From positions 1 through 14,137 of the forward strand of contig DUGL01000064.1 in NCBI GenBank assembly GCA_013331415.1: 14,137 nt of DNA, read 5' to 3'. How positions within the stretch are numbered: position 1 is the stretch's first letter; each line of letters starts with the position of its first letter. Both the position numbers and the translations under genes were made by a program. The notes under the pieces are model-generated. The model saw only the letters and a program-made list of their open reading frames with translations. It ran no database searches and was not told the origin of the DNA. Origin of the DNA: Methanoregulaceae archaeon (lineage in GTDB: Archaea > Halobacteriota > Methanomicrobia > Methanomicrobiales > Methanospirillaceae). Of the stretch, positions 1 through 7,655 are shown piece after piece.

Positions 1-1025
1 GCCGGGTTCCACCACATCCAGTCATAGGGGCCGTTTACCGGGGCCAGGAAATACATAAGACCATGGATAGGGGTTGCACCCTCGTACGTGCCAAAGATGG
101 TGATCCCGACATTGTTCAGGAAGAGGCCAACCATCTGGATGTTTGCCTGCAACACGCGGACAAGGATCATGGGCAGTACACTTGCATAGATCAGTTTCAC
201 CGGGAACCGTGCCCTCGCGCCGCGCACCTGGGCATGCGCAAGCGGGATCTCGATACGGGTGGACTCAACATACACAATGATAAGAAATATCACTATCGTT
301 GTGATGAACGCGAGGATCTCCGGCCCCATGTATTGGAGGAAATTGGCGCCATCTATCAGGACCGCGACAATGCGGGGGAAGAATCCCACCGGGTACTGAT
401 CGGTGACCGGTATCCAGGATATCAGCCCGTTGATGATTGCCTGGGAGATGCCGGCAATGATAAAGAGCCCGACACCTGACCCGATACCCCACTTGGTAAC
501 CACTTCATCCATGAACATGATCAGCACACCGCCGATGCAGACCTGGATGAAGATGATCAACGAGACGGTAAACAGGCTGCCGTTGAAGAACAGGTCGGCA
601 ACGATCGGATCAGGCATCAGGAACCCCCCGACAAGGTTCGGGAGGGCGGTGATGATGATCATGACGAAAATCAGGAGCTTCTGCAGTCCCATGTACTGGA
701 CCTGTCCCCGCACTTCCGTGGTATCAATACGCAGGATATCTGCACCTTTCAGGAGCTGCAGCACGATGGATGCAGTGACGATCGGGCCGATACCGAGCTG
801 GACAAGCGAACCGCTTGCACCGGCAAGGAGGGCACGGTAGAACGTGAAGAGATCCTGTGAATTGGGATCAAGTCCCCAGAGCGGGATATTGGTCATGAAA
901 AAATACAGGATCAGGATGCCAGCGGTCCACAACAGCTTGTTCTTGAAATGGACATGGCCTTCGGGACTCTTCACTGCCGGCATGGCTGCGAGCAGCGGTT
1001 CCATTCGGTCCAACAATGTACCCAT
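1..1025 (-). CDS. secY: Preprotein translocase subunit SecY (3' part outside window)
   Basis: SecY is the channel-forming subunit of the Sec translocon in the cytoplasmic membrane. It passes secreted proteins across the membrane and inserts membrane proteins. The frame starts at the ATG at 1025, 20 bases after the L15 stop with a GGGTGG-type ribosome site just before it. It runs open to the window edge, giving 341 residues of an expected 470 or so. Membrane segments are clear: TM1 around residues 31-50 (LLWTAGILILYFFMTNIPLW), a plug-like region rich in Gly and Ser near 70-85 (ALLAGASGSLVQLGIGP), and further hydrophobic stretches such as LLIFVMIIITALPNLVGG and LFTVSLIIFIQVCIGGVLIM. The motif KWGIGSGVGLFI and the segment VESTRIEIPLAHAQVRG before TM7 are hallmarks of archaeal SecY. 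It is the last visible gene of the ribosomal operon, the usual archaeal position. Confidence 0.96.
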   Translation of the reverse strand, partial: MGTLLDRMEPLLAAMPAVKSPEGHVHFKNKLLWTAGILILYFFMTNIPLWGLDPNSQDLFTFYRALLAGASGSLVQLGIGPIVTASIVLQLLKGADILRIDTTEVRGQVQYMGLQKLLIFVMIIITALPNLVGGFLMPDPIVADLFFNGSLFTVSLIIFIQVCIGGVLIMFMDEVVTKWGIGSGVGLFIIAGISQAIINGLISWIPVTDQYPVGFFPRIVAVLIDGANFLQYMGPEILAFITTIVIFLIIVYVESTRIEIPLAHAQVRGARARFPVKLIYASVLPMILVRVLQANIQMVGLFLNNVGITIFGTYEGATPIHGLMYFLAPVNGPYDWMWWNP

Positions 1026-1045
1026 GCTTCCACCCGAAAAATTGG

Positions 1046-1471
1046 TCAGATGACCAGAGCCTGGCCACCCATTGCCTCGATCTTGCTCTTTGCCTGGGTC
1101 GAGAAAGCTCGTGCAGTGATGTTCATCTTCACCGTGACTTTTCCGCTGCCAAGTATCTTATCGATACCGATCTGATCCGCGTTGATGATGATTGCATCCC
1201 CGTCCCGGGTCGCTATTCCCTCTGAGAGGAGGACGGGTGCCATCTGGTCGATCTGGCCGATCGAGAGGACCCGCATCATCCGCGTGGTCTGGTTATAGAA
1301 CCCATTCTTGCCGTTGTGGACCTCGCCGTACAGGAGGTAGTGGGAGAATCGGTGGTCGCGGTGACCTGCCCGACCTCTCCCCCCACGGTTTCCGGCTCCA
1401 CGCCGGTTCTTGTGAGTTCCTCCACCACATGTCCGCGATCCGCGGTATTTCGAGCGTTTATTTACAGGCAT
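1046..1471 (-). CDS. rpl15: 50S ribosomal protein L15 (uL15)
   Basis: This is a large-subunit protein that enters late in assembly and binds 23S rRNA. The 141-residue product is the usual archaeal length. It starts with the basic, glycine-rich tail typical of L15 (residues 1-40; KYRGSRTCGGGTHKNRRGAG), which threads into the rRNA. The compact C-terminal half ends in an L15/L18e-type fold (ILGSGKVTVKMNITARAFS). The ATG at 1471 lies seven bases after the L30 stop, and GAGGTG overlapping that stop is the ribosome site, so the two genes are probably translationally coupled. secY follows. Confidence 0.96.
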   Translation of the reverse strand: MPVNKRSKYRGSRTCGGGTHKNRRGAGNRGGRGRAGHRDHRFSHYLLYGEVHNGKNGFYNQTTRMMRVLSIGQIDQMAPVLLSEGIATRDGDAIIINADQIGIDKILGSGKVTVKMNITARAFSTQAKSKIEAMGGQALVI

Positions 1472-1477
1472 ACCTCA

Positions 1478-1939
1478 TCACCTCATCCTGTGGAGGAGTG
1501 CATTGATCTCTGTGCCGTAGTACCCGAGCGCTCCACCCTGCTGGACGGTCCGCTTGATGGTCCGGTATCCTTTCCGCGGCGGGTGGAGCCTGAGCACGGG
1601 TTTTAATCCCGGCACATCGATCAGGCGGGCATCCCCCGATGCAAGGGAAGCAGCGAATTCCGGGATCCCGGAGAAGGCTGAGTTCGCCTTTATGTACTCA
1701 TCAGTGAGGGGAATATTTCCCATGATCCGTCCCCGTGTACGGAGGATCGTCTCGATAGTTGCTGCATCCACCTCACCGTATGCAACGAAGTCCTTGACCT
1801 TCCGGATCATGCCGAGATACTCGGGAGTGTCCGGTACAAGAACACAGTGGTTGATATGGTGCAGGCGCAGCATCTTGAGGGTGTCCTTGATCTCCCGGCG
1901 GGTGTTGACAACCCCCCGCACCTGGACAATCGCGTACAT
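1478..1939 (-). CDS. rpl30: 50S ribosomal protein L30 (uL30)
   Basis: This is a large-subunit protein of the archaeal/eukaryotic type: 153 residues, with a ferredoxin-like core near the N-terminus (MYAIVQVRGVVNTRREIKDT) and a long C-terminal extension that the roughly 60-residue bacterial L30 lacks. The open frame extends further upstream to 2044. The start at 1939 is chosen because it gives the conserved N-terminus, forms a TAATG junction with the S5 stop, and follows GGAGGATC at a normal distance. The C-terminus (GGALGYYGTEINALLHRMR) matches archaeal relatives. Confidence 0.95.
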   Translation of the reverse strand: MYAIVQVRGVVNTRREIKDTLKMLRLHHINHCVLVPDTPEYLGMIRKVKDFVAYGEVDAATIETILRTRGRIMGNIPLTDEYIKANSAFSGIPEFAASLASGDARLIDVPGLKPVLRLHPPRKGYRTIKRTVQQGGALGYYGTEINALLHRMR

Positions 1940-2556
1940 TACTCTGATCCTCCACGCCGTATCATATTGGTTGCTGCGAGCGCGTTGAACGTGGCCTTGG
2001 CAAAGTTGATAGTCGTCCTGGTCTGACCTTTCGAGAAGGTCCACGCGTCCCTGATGCCGGCGAGCTGGAGCACCTTCCTGCTGATCTCACCGGTGACAAG
2101 GCCGATGCCCAGGGGTGCAGGCTTGAGTGTCACCCGGACGCTCCCAGCAGCGCCTTCCACCTTCATGGGTATGGAGTGGTTCGCTTCGCATCCACATTCC
2201 CAGGACCCGCATCCCCGCTTCACCTTGATCATGTTCACCTTTGCGTTCACGATCGCTTTCTTGATCGCATCGCCGACTTGTGAATCCTTCCCCTGCCCGA
2301 ACCCGATGTAGCCGTTCCGGTTCCCGACAACGACCACGGCACGGAACTTGACCCTGCGCCCTGAATCGGTCATGCGCTGGACCATCTGGATATCGAGGAC
2401 TTCATCCTCGAGGTCAGGGAGAAATGTATCGACGATCTCAGGTTCCTTGATGGGACGCCCGCTCTCGAGCACCTGGTCGATACTCGTGATCTCGCCGGAT
2501 GCCACCATCCGGCCAAGACCGGTCAGCGGTACCCATTCTGTCTTCTCGTACGGCAT
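1939..2556 (-). CDS. rps5: 30S ribosomal protein S5 (uS5)
   Basis: S5 is a small-subunit protein near the decoding region and mRNA entry, involved in accuracy. The product has 205 residues, normal for archaea and longer than bacterial S5 because of its N-terminal part. The S5 RNA-binding domain spans about residues 55-120 (RRVKFRAVVVVGNRNGYIGF). It ends in the archaeal motif CGSWECGC (116-123). The C-terminal domain carries the expected PLGIGLVTGEISRKVLQLAG. The ATG at 2556 is one base after the L18 stop, with GAGGTG and AAGGAG just upstream. Its stop overlaps the L30 start. Confidence 0.97.
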   Translation of the reverse strand: MPYEKTEWVPLTGLGRMVASGEITSIDQVLESGRPIKEPEIVDTFLPDLEDEVLDIQMVQRMTDSGRRVKFRAVVVVGNRNGYIGFGQGKDSQVGDAIKKAIVNAKVNMIKVKRGCGSWECGCEANHSIPMKVEGAAGSVRVTLKPAPLGIGLVTGEISRKVLQLAGIRDAWTFSKGQTRTTINFAKATFNALAATNMIRRGGSE

Positions 2557-2557
2557 G

Positions 2558-3085
2558 TCACCTCAACTCCTTCATGATGGCGTCGATCGTCCCTTCCACA
2601 TTTTTCACCAGATCCCCTGCACGTTCCGGTGCGTAGGCTGCAATATGTGCTCCCTTCGCCCGGTCATCGGCAGGGAGAATCTGTTCTCCGTGCGGTACAT
2701 CGAATCCTGCGGTAATTGCTCCTTTCAGTGCTGCAAAGACCCGGTTTCCGGGTGTTGCCCGATGCAGCCCGATATCAAGGATTGCACGGTCAAAATCAGC
2801 ATTCAGGGCCTTGACGGCAAAGAGCATCCCGGTCAGGTATGCTGCCGGGGTGCTGGATGCAGATCCGGTAAACCCGTATCTGGCAAGCTCGGCCGAGCTT
2901 GCGGCGACGAGGGTACGATCTCCGTCAAGTTCTGCCGACACCAGCTGGATGATGATCTGGCGGTTCGTCTTTCTGACAACCATCCGGGGACGGTCAGAGA
3001 CCACGAGCTTTGCCCGTTTGTAATAATCCGTCTTCCCTTCCTTTCTTCTCCGGAAGGGAACGAAGTACCTCGGTCCTGTCGCCAT
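2558..3085 (-). CDS. rpl18: 50S ribosomal protein L18 (uL18)
   Basis: L18 binds 5S rRNA and, with L5, anchors the central protuberance of the large subunit. The 175-residue product has the archaeal/eukaryotic L18 features: a basic N-terminus (RYFVPFRRRKEGKTDYYKRA, residues 6-25), the RxVVRxTN-like stretch (34-41) and the conserved GFTGSASSTPAAYLTGML (71-88). The ATG at 3085 follows the L19e stop directly (TAGATG), with GGGAGG upstream. There is nothing unusual in composition or length. Confidence 0.96.
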   Translation of the reverse strand: MATGPRYFVPFRRRKEGKTDYYKRAKLVVSDRPRMVVRKTNRQIIIQLVSAELDGDRTLVAASSAELARYGFTGSASSTPAAYLTGMLFAVKALNADFDRAILDIGLHRATPGNRVFAALKGAITAGFDVPHGEQILPADDRAKGAHIAAYAPERAGDLVKNVEGTIDAIMKELR

Positions 3086-3538
3086 CTACTTCATCCTCCC
3101 TGAAATGATCTCCAGCTGGGCTTTGAGGTGGGCAACGTTCCTGAACTGGCCACCCGCGGCTTTCCGATAGAGCATGCGGTACATATGCGGGTCGATCTCA
3201 CCGGTCCCGCGGAGCTCAACGAGAGCTTTCCTGATTGCCCGTATCTTCTGGATCCACATCCGTTTCGACGGGTTCCGTGCCCCTGCAGCTCCCCGCCGGC
3301 GACCGGGCCCTTTGCAGTGACCATAGGAACGTTTCGCCATCTTTGCGCGGGCCCTCCCGCGGCTGTTTCCTGCTATCTGGCGGGCACTGATTGCTCCTTC
3401 GCCGATCAGCCCCCGGAGATCCTCACGCGAGATGGCGTTCTGGATATCACCCAGACGGTCGGGATCAAACCAGACACGGTGAACCCCGCACCCCAGGAGC
3501 GATGCCGCGATCCGCCGCTGATTCCCGATATCAGTCAT
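3086..3538 (-). CDS. rpl19e: 50S ribosomal protein L19e (eL19)
   Basis: This large-subunit protein is found only in archaea and eukaryotes and helps form a contact between the subunits. The 150-residue product begins with the family hallmark MTDIGNQRRIAASLLGCG. The central basic segment (SRGRARAKMAKRSYGHCKGP, residues 59-78) binds rRNA, and a helical C-terminus ends in a lysine (SGRMK). The start overlaps the last eight bases of the L32e gene, and GAGGAGGTG lies seven bases before the ATG. Confidence 0.97.
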   Translation of the reverse strand: MTDIGNQRRIAASLLGCGVHRVWFDPDRLGDIQNAISREDLRGLIGEGAISARQIAGNSRGRARAKMAKRSYGHCKGPGRRRGAAGARNPSKRMWIQKIRAIRKALVELRGTGEIDPHMYRMLYRKAAGGQFRNVAHLKAQLEIISGRMK

Positions 3539-3947
3539 TGCCCGTCACCTCCTCACCGACAGGGGTAATATCCCGCGGGTTCAGGATCTTGAGTCCTGCC
3601 GTGACTGCCTGTGCCTGTATCACGAGACGCTTTTTATTCCCTACTGTTGCCCCGATCCGGATAGCAACCTCCTCAGGGTTCAGACCATCGAGATCGGCAG
3701 GAGTGAACACACGGACCTCGTGGTATCCGCTCGGGTGCATGTGCCTGACTGCGACAGGACTGCCATATCCCGGTGTGGGAAGCGGTCCTTTCGCCTTCTT
3801 CTGCCTCCGCTGTTTTGAGTGGAGCCCGCGGGGCCGCCTCCATGATTCAGAGAGCTGCTTCTTCTTTCCGGCACCATCGCGCTTGAATGAGGCTGACTTG
3901 TCGGAGCGGACCTGGATCAACCTTTTCTTCTCACCGGCCATTTCCAT
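3531..3947 (-). CDS. rpl32e: 50S ribosomal protein L32e (eL32)
   Basis: This is an archaeal/eukaryotic-specific large-subunit protein. The product of about 138 residues has a charged N-terminal extension and then the family core, with SWRRPRGLHSKQR (35-47) and PTPGYGSPVAVR (57-68), followed by the Rossmann-like C-terminal half (HEVRVFTPADLDGL, IRIGATVGNKKRLVI). I chose the ATG at 3947, which overlaps the L6 stop as TGATG and follows GGAGAGG at a good distance. A GTG one codon upstream and an ATG two codons downstream are alternatives. Confidence 0.94.
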   Translation of the reverse strand: MEMAGEKKRLIQVRSDKSASFKRDGAGKKKQLSESWRRPRGLHSKQRRQKKAKGPLPTPGYGSPVAVRHMHPSGYHEVRVFTPADLDGLNPEEVAIRIGATVGNKKRLVIQAQAVTAGLKILNPRDITPVGEEVTGND

Positions 3948-4471
3948 CACGTCCTCTCCACAATGTAGATCCCATCCTGAAAGACGCGCGGGTCACGGTT
4001 GCGGATCTTGGTCGCATGCTCGATATTTGCGAAGGTGGTGCCGAGCAGTTCCTTGTCGATCCCGGTGAGCAGGATCTCATCATTGCCAATTTTTATGGTC
4101 ACGCCATTCACGATCGTGGCATAGCGGGCCTTCTTCTCACCGAGGAAATTGTTTATCTCGAGTTTCCCTGCCTGGAGTTTGAGCTGGATGGGAAAGTGGC
4201 TGTAGACCACCTTCATCCGGTACTCAAAACCAGTAGTGACCCCTTTGACCATATTTGCAGCGTGAGCGGCAAAGGTGCCTACCATGGCATTCACGTTCTT
4301 TCTCTCCGAACTGGTTGAGAACATCAACTCCTGCCCATCGATAGACGTGGTTATCTGGGGGAACCGGACGCTGCGCTCAAGCTGACCTTTCGGCCCTTTC
4401 ACCTTGAGCACTGCCCCTGCAAGCTCGACCGTAACGCCGGGGGGTATGCTTACTTTTCGTACTGCTATCAT
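3947..4471 (-). CDS. rpl6: 50S ribosomal protein L6 (uL6)
   Basis: L6 lies near the factor-binding site of the large subunit. The product has 174 residues, as in other archaea, and consists of two repeated L6 domains. The first carries IPPGVTVELAGAVLKVKGPKG and the second MKVVYSHFPIQLKLQAGKLE. The conserved end includes IVERT. The open frame continues upstream to 4510 inside S8. The start at 4471 is preferred because it gives the conserved MIAVRKVSIPPGV N-terminus and lies six bases after GAGGTG (4478-4483), which overlaps the S8 stop. Its own stop overlaps the L32e start. Confidence 0.95.
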   Translation of the reverse strand: MIAVRKVSIPPGVTVELAGAVLKVKGPKGQLERSVRFPQITTSIDGQELMFSTSSERKNVNAMVGTFAAHAANMVKGVTTGFEYRMKVVYSHFPIQLKLQAGKLEINNFLGEKKARYATIVNGVTIKIGNDEILLTGIDKELLGTTFANIEHATKIRNRDPRVFQDGIYIVERT

Positions 4472-4477
4472 CCTCTG

Positions 4478-4483
4478 CACCTC
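4478..4483 (-). promoter_or_regulatory. Ribosome binding site of L6
   Basis: GAGGTG on the minus strand, six bases before the ATG at 4471 and overlapping the S8 stop codon (TGAGGTG). It decides between the conserved L6 start and two in-frame ATG codons further upstream, which have no such site. Confidence 0.75.
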
Positions 4484-4874
4484 AATAGACATACCCGAGC
4501 AGTTCTCCACCGACCCCTTCTTTCCGGGCCTGATCGTGAGTCATGACCCCATGGGATGTTGAGAGGATCAGGATCCCGAAGTTCTTTCCCGGAAGGTACT
4601 GGGTTTCCCAGTACTCAAGCTCGCTCGCCTGGACCGAATAGCGGGGTGAAATTGACCCGCATTTGTTGATCCTGCCATTCAGCTGGACAAGGAACTGTCC
4701 ACCACGACCGTCATCGAGGTACTCAAACCCGCTGATGTACCCTGATTCCTGCATGATCCGAAACATGGACCCGAGGAGTTTACTTGCCGGCTCGATGGTC
4801 ACACTCGGTTTGCCTCCATCTGAAGCGTTCTTGAGCGCACTCATCCCGTCTGCCAGCGTATTTAATCTTGCCAT
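4482..4874 (-). CDS. rps8: 30S ribosomal protein S8 (uS8)
   Basis: S8 binds helix 21 of 16S rRNA and is a primary assembly protein of the small-subunit platform. The 130-residue product is the standard archaeal length. It shows the N-terminal MARLNTLADGMSALKNASDG and the nearly universal C-terminal signature STSHGVMTHDQAR before GGELLGYVY. The frame is open to 4991, but the start at 4874 fits the family and has the strongest ribosome site in the window, GAGGAGGAGG six bases upstream, in the 14-base gap after S14. Confidence 0.97.
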   Translation of the reverse strand: MARLNTLADGMSALKNASDGGKPSVTIEPASKLLGSMFRIMQESGYISGFEYLDDGRGGQFLVQLNGRINKCGSISPRYSVQASELEYWETQYLPGKNFGILILSTSHGVMTHDQARKEGVGGELLGYVY

Positions 4875-4880
4875 CGTTAT

Positions 4881-4890
4881 CCTCCTCCTC
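4881..4890 (-). promoter_or_regulatory. Ribosome binding site of S8
   Basis: GAGGAGGAGG on the minus strand, six bases before the S8 ATG and beginning in the S14 stop codon. It is a near-perfect match to the 16S rRNA tail and supports the 4874 start. Confidence 0.8.
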
Positions 4891-5044
4891 AGTTCATCTT
4901 CTTGAAACCCATCTTCTGGGCCCATTCCCGGAAACACTGCCTGCAGAACATGATATGGTACCTGCGAACGAGGCCCTGTTTCCTGCCGCATATCCGGCAG
5001 TCAAATGCACCGCGGCCGAACTTCTTCTTCTGCTCTCCGGCCAT
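4889..5044 (-). CDS. rps14: 30S ribosomal protein S14 (uS14), zinc-binding type
   Basis: This small-subunit head protein has only 51 residues and is easily missed. Reading from the ATG at 5044 gives MAGEQKKKFGRGAFDCRICG and continues to FREWAQKMGFKKMN. Four cysteines form two CxxC pairs (C16, C19 and C34, C37), the zinc-ribbon pattern of archaeal S14/S29e proteins. GGAGGTG lies five bases before the start. The ATG overlaps the L5 stop as TGATG; a second ATG directly upstream would add one residue. Its position between L5 and S8 is the conserved spc order. Confidence 0.95.
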   Translation of the reverse strand: MAGEQKKKFGRGAFDCRICGRKQGLVRRYHIMFCRQCFREWAQKMGFKKMN

Positions 5045-5550
5045 CATGACACCTCCACACGGTACGTGCCCTTCAGGAATGCAAGGGCATCCTCGGTATT
5101 CACCCGCTGCTTGTGCGGGAGGCGGCGTTGTTCGATATGCCGCCGTGCGATGCGTACCCCTCTCCGGCCAAGGATCACGTTGATATCCATACCGTAAATC
5201 CCGATCTGGGGATCATAGGACATGCCGGGGAAATCAGTATGCTCTTCAATACCAAAGGAGAAATTTCCTTCACTATCGATTTGTGTCGGGCTGATCTTCC
5301 GTTCGATTGCCGTAAGCGCAGTGTCCAGGAATTCTCCCGCCAGTTTCCCGCGGAGCGTGACCTTGCAGCTGATGGGAGCACCTTTCCGTATCCCGAACGC
5401 CGGGTTGGTCTTTTTCGCCACCCCCGTCACCGGGTTATTCCCGGTGATCTTCTTCATGATATCGATGCCCTTCGAGAGCTTATCCCCGCCCTCTCCGACA
5501 CCCATGTGGACAACCACTTTCTCGACAACGAGCTCGCGCATCGGGTTCAT
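5044..5550 (-). CDS. rpl5: 50S ribosomal protein L5 (uL5)
   Basis: L5 binds 5S rRNA in the central protuberance and contacts the P-site tRNA. The product has 168 residues, typical for archaea. Recognisable parts are MRELVVEKVVVHMGVGEGGD near the N-terminus, the segment KTNPAFGIRKGAPISCKVTL and the end HIEQRRLPHKQRV. The start forms an ATGA overlap with the S4e stop, and GGGGGATTGAAG precedes it. S14 begins in its stop codon. Confidence 0.97.
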   Translation of the reverse strand: MNPMRELVVEKVVVHMGVGEGGDKLSKGIDIMKKITGNNPVTGVAKKTNPAFGIRKGAPISCKVTLRGKLAGEFLDTALTAIERKISPTQIDSEGNFSFGIEEHTDFPGMSYDPQIGIYGMDINVILGRRGVRIARRHIEQRRLPHKQRVNTEDALAFLKGTYRVEVS

Positions 5551-6272
5551 TCTTCAATCCCCCATTGCGCAAGGGCAGGTGTCTCGCGGCCTACCATGTA
5601 GATGTAGGTCTCAACAGTATCAAACGTCGTTCCTTCCTGCTCGTCTGCGAGAAGGACGCGGTTCTGGACACTCCCTGCAATCTTCTCTATCCTGGTTATC
5701 CGTGCAATCCGGCCTGAATGCTTCCCACCGGTAATCATTGCCATGTTCCCGACAGCGAACGGGAAGTGGTCAATGATAGTGAAACGGTCTTCCGGCATGA
5801 GAGAGATAACGATCGAATCACCAGGTTTGTACGTGTTGTCGGCAAGGATGTTTGCCCCGTACCGAAGGTTGAGCTGTATTTTTCCACCCGGAACAATGGT
5901 TTTGTTCCTGACCTTCGCAAGCCGTGTCCTGGCTGACTCCGCATCGATTGCAATCGTCTTGTGCCGACCCTTCTTATCCCTGAGAATACGGTAATGCTTC
6001 TCTATCTTTGGCAGGGAGATGATGTCAAAGATACCAATTCCCATCCGTGGATCGCGGCAGACCCTGCCATTGATGACGAGATCGTTCTGGTTAAGGATCT
6101 GCTTGACCTCCTTCATGTTCCTGGCGAACCCCATGTGGTCGCGGAGCCAGACTGCCACCGGCATCGCATTTGCATTGTGCGGACCGGGGACGGTCTTTGC
6201 CACGAATGTGTTGGTCTTCTTTGCAATGTGCCATGAATCCGGGGCCCGGAGACGCTTGAGGTGATTGGACAT
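5547..6272 (-). CDS. rps4e: 30S ribosomal protein S4e (eS4)
   Basis: This small-subunit protein is present in archaea and eukaryotes only. The 241-residue product has three parts. The N-terminal MSNHLKRLRAPDSWHIAKKT is a family signature. An S4-type RNA-binding domain follows at about residues 41-90 (AVWLRDHMGFARNMKEVKQI, VINGRVCRDPR), and a KOW motif sits at about 171-198 (GNMAMITGGKHSGRIARI). The start overlaps the L24 stop as TGATG, with GGAGG seven bases upstream. Its presence between L24 and L5 is the archaeal arrangement. Confidence 0.97.
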   Translation of the reverse strand: MSNHLKRLRAPDSWHIAKKTNTFVAKTVPGPHNANAMPVAVWLRDHMGFARNMKEVKQILNQNDLVINGRVCRDPRMGIGIFDIISLPKIEKHYRILRDKKGRHKTIAIDAESARTRLAKVRNKTIVPGGKIQLNLRYGANILADNTYKPGDSIVISLMPEDRFTIIDHFPFAVGNMAMITGGKHSGRIARITRIEKIAGSVQNRVLLADEQEGTTFDTVETYIYMVGRETPALAQWGIEE

Positions 6273-6637
6273 CAGCGCGCCTCCGAGAGTTTCCCGGCCC
6301 GCCGGGGATCCTTCAGGTTGAGTTTCGTGACCTGCACGTTGGACGGATTCACCGGGCGGGGGACCTCAGTCCCATCTGCCTTCGGAACCGCGACACCCTG
6401 AACCACGATCAGGGAGCGATCTGTATCGACTGCATCGACAACACCCTCCGTACCCGCAGCATTGCCCCGCAACACTTTGACCGAATCGCCCTTCACAACC
6501 CGGACACTCCGGATCCTGTACTCTTTCCGGAGGTCCGGGGAGAGCGGTGCAGAAAGGAACTTTCCGCGGAGGTGCGCTGGTGCATTATAGCGCGCTTTGC
6601 GCTGTTTTCTTGGCTGTATACTCTCTATTCTTACCAT
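6272..6637 (-). CDS. rpl24: 50S ribosomal protein L24 (uL24)
   Basis: L24 is an assembly-initiating protein near the polypeptide exit tunnel. The 121-residue product begins MVRIESIQPRKQRKARYNAP, the archaeal form with a basic N-terminal extension. A KOW motif lies at about residues 47-75 (VVKGDSVKVLRGNAAGTEGV). The frame opens three codons earlier with a GTG, but the ATG at 6637 is correct by homology and is eight bases from GAGGTG, which overlaps the L14 stop. The stop overlaps the S4e start. Confidence 0.96.
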   Translation of the reverse strand: MVRIESIQPRKQRKARYNAPAHLRGKFLSAPLSPDLRKEYRIRSVRVVKGDSVKVLRGNAAGTEGVVDAVDTDRSLIVVQGVAVPKADGTEVPRPVNPSNVQVTKLNLKDPRRAGKLSEAR

Positions 6638-6645
6638 AACCTGCA

Positions 6646-6651
6646 CACCTC
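6646..6651 (-). promoter_or_regulatory. Ribosome binding site of L24
   Basis: GAGGTG on the minus strand, overlapping the TGA of L14 and eight bases before the ATG at 6637. The in-frame GTG at 6646 falls inside this site, so it is unlikely to be the start. Confidence 0.7.
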
Positions 6652-7048
6652 ATACGATCATTGTTGCCATCGAGCCGATCTTTGGAAACCGCTCTGCAAC
6701 TTCGCGTGCGACCGGCCCTTTGATCTCAGTCCCGCGGGGTTCATTCTTCTCATCAACAACGACGATTGCGTTGTCGTCAAAGGAGACGCGCAGGCCACTC
6801 GGGCGCCGCATCTCCTTCCGCTGCCGGATAACCACGGCACGCACGAGTTTGCGCCGCATGTCAGGGGTCCCCTTCTTCACGCTGACCGTGGCGATATCCC
6901 CAAGGCCCATCTTCGGCTGGCGCCGCCTGACACCATGGTACCCGAATACGGACACGATCTGGACCTCGCGGGCTCCCGTGTTGTCGGCGCAGATCAGCCG
7001 GCTCCCGGTTGCCAGGGCCCTCGGCGTGTGCGACTGCTTTGCCTTCAT
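6650..7048 (-). CDS. rpl14: 50S ribosomal protein L14 (uL14)
   Basis: L14 sits at the subunit interface and contacts L19-region bridges. The 132-residue product is the standard archaeal length and contains LICADNTGAREVQIVSVFGY (residues 18-37), the family core. The central stretch KMGLGDIATVSVKKGTPDMR and the strand IVVVDEKNEPRGTEIKGPV are also typical. The frame extends upstream to 7102, but the ATG at 7048 makes an ATGA overlap with the S17 stop and follows GAGGTG by eight bases, so I take that start. Confidence 0.96.
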   Translation of the reverse strand: MKAKQSHTPRALATGSRLICADNTGAREVQIVSVFGYHGVRRRQPKMGLGDIATVSVKKGTPDMRRKLVRAVVIRQRKEMRRPSGLRVSFDDNAIVVVDEKNEPRGTEIKGPVAREVAERFPKIGSMATMIV

Positions 7049-7371
7049 GACTGCTGCACCTCGACAACCACGAAGCTCGTGGTCTTTGAGAGCGGCCTGC
7101 ACTCGGCTATCTTCACGGTGTCTCCCGTCTTTGCCTGAATGCAGGGGGGATTGTGCGCGTGAATCCGTGAGCTCCGCTTTTCATACCGGTTGTACTTACG
7201 CACGAAATGGAGGTAGTTTCTCTCGACTACTACCGTCCCCATCATGCGATCGCTCACGACTTTACCGGTGATCACCTGGCCGCGCACCGGTAAACTGCCG
7301 TGAAACGGACAGTGTGCGTCGCTGCATGCCTGTTCAGGCTGCATAACGCCTAACCCAATATCTCTTGCCAT
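7045..7371 (-). CDS. rps17: 30S ribosomal protein S17 (uS17)
   Basis: S17 is a primary 16S rRNA-binding protein with an OB fold. The 108-residue product is of the archaeal type, longer than bacterial S17. It has an N-terminal stretch with two cysteines (CSDAHCPFHG, residues 16-25), common in archaeal members, and then the conserved RGQVITGKVVSDRMMGTVVV and KYNRYEKRSSRIHAHNP. The open frame reaches 7482, inside the RNase P gene. The start at 7371 gives the conserved N-terminus, forms TAATG with the preceding stop and follows AGAGGT. Confidence 0.96.
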   Translation of the reverse strand: MARDIGLGVMQPEQACSDAHCPFHGSLPVRGQVITGKVVSDRMMGTVVVERNYLHFVRKYNRYEKRSSRIHAHNPPCIQAKTGDTVKIAECRPLSKTTSFVVVEVQQS

Positions 7372-7655
7372 TATATACCTCTGATTTTGATGTTCTGTGT
7401 AATCCTTCTCTCGGGAGCTGTTGCCAGCGCCGAACCATCGATCGCAAGGGGTGTCCCGTCCGGGAGCGTGATCCGGAAGCAACTCTGGTGTTTCTGGACT
7501 CTCTTGTCCCCACGGGAGGTGCGAATCAGGAGCGTGTTCTTTGTCTCTTCGATGATGCGGCCGCTCATGTTCACGTGAGAGGGGTTTGCTGCCTCTATGA
7601 CCGAAACATCCAGTCCCGTCAGTTCATGGCGCAGGATGTTCCGGGGAGCAATCAT
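7371..7655 (-). CDS. rnp1: Ribonuclease P protein component 1 (Rpp29/Pop4 homologue)
   Basis: This is a protein subunit of archaeal RNase P, which trims the 5' leader of precursor tRNAs. In archaea Rpp29 pairs with Rpp21 and supports the specificity domain of the RNA. The 94-residue product has the Sm-like family core, with IAPRNILRHELTGLDVSVIE, SGRIIEETKNTLLI and QKHQSCFRITLPDGTPLAID. It starts in an ATGA overlap with L29, six bases after GAGGAG, and its stop overlaps S17. The slot between L29 and S17 is the normal archaeal place for this gene, so tRNA maturation is tied to ribosome synthesis. Confidence 0.95.
   Translation of the reverse strand: MIAPRNILRHELTGLDVSVIEAANPSHVNMSGRIIEETKNTLLIRTSRGDKRVQKHQSCFRITLPDGTPLAIDGSALATAPERRITQNIKIRGI

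Noticed and set aside
2348..3103. A 251-codon plus-strand open frame.
   Set aside because: It is antisense to S5 and L18 and has a product of random-looking composition with scattered cysteines; no ribosome site or promoter.
3391..4068. A 225-codon plus-strand frame opposite L19e and L32e.
   Set aside because: It is a shadow of two well-supported ribosomal genes, with no recognisable domain.
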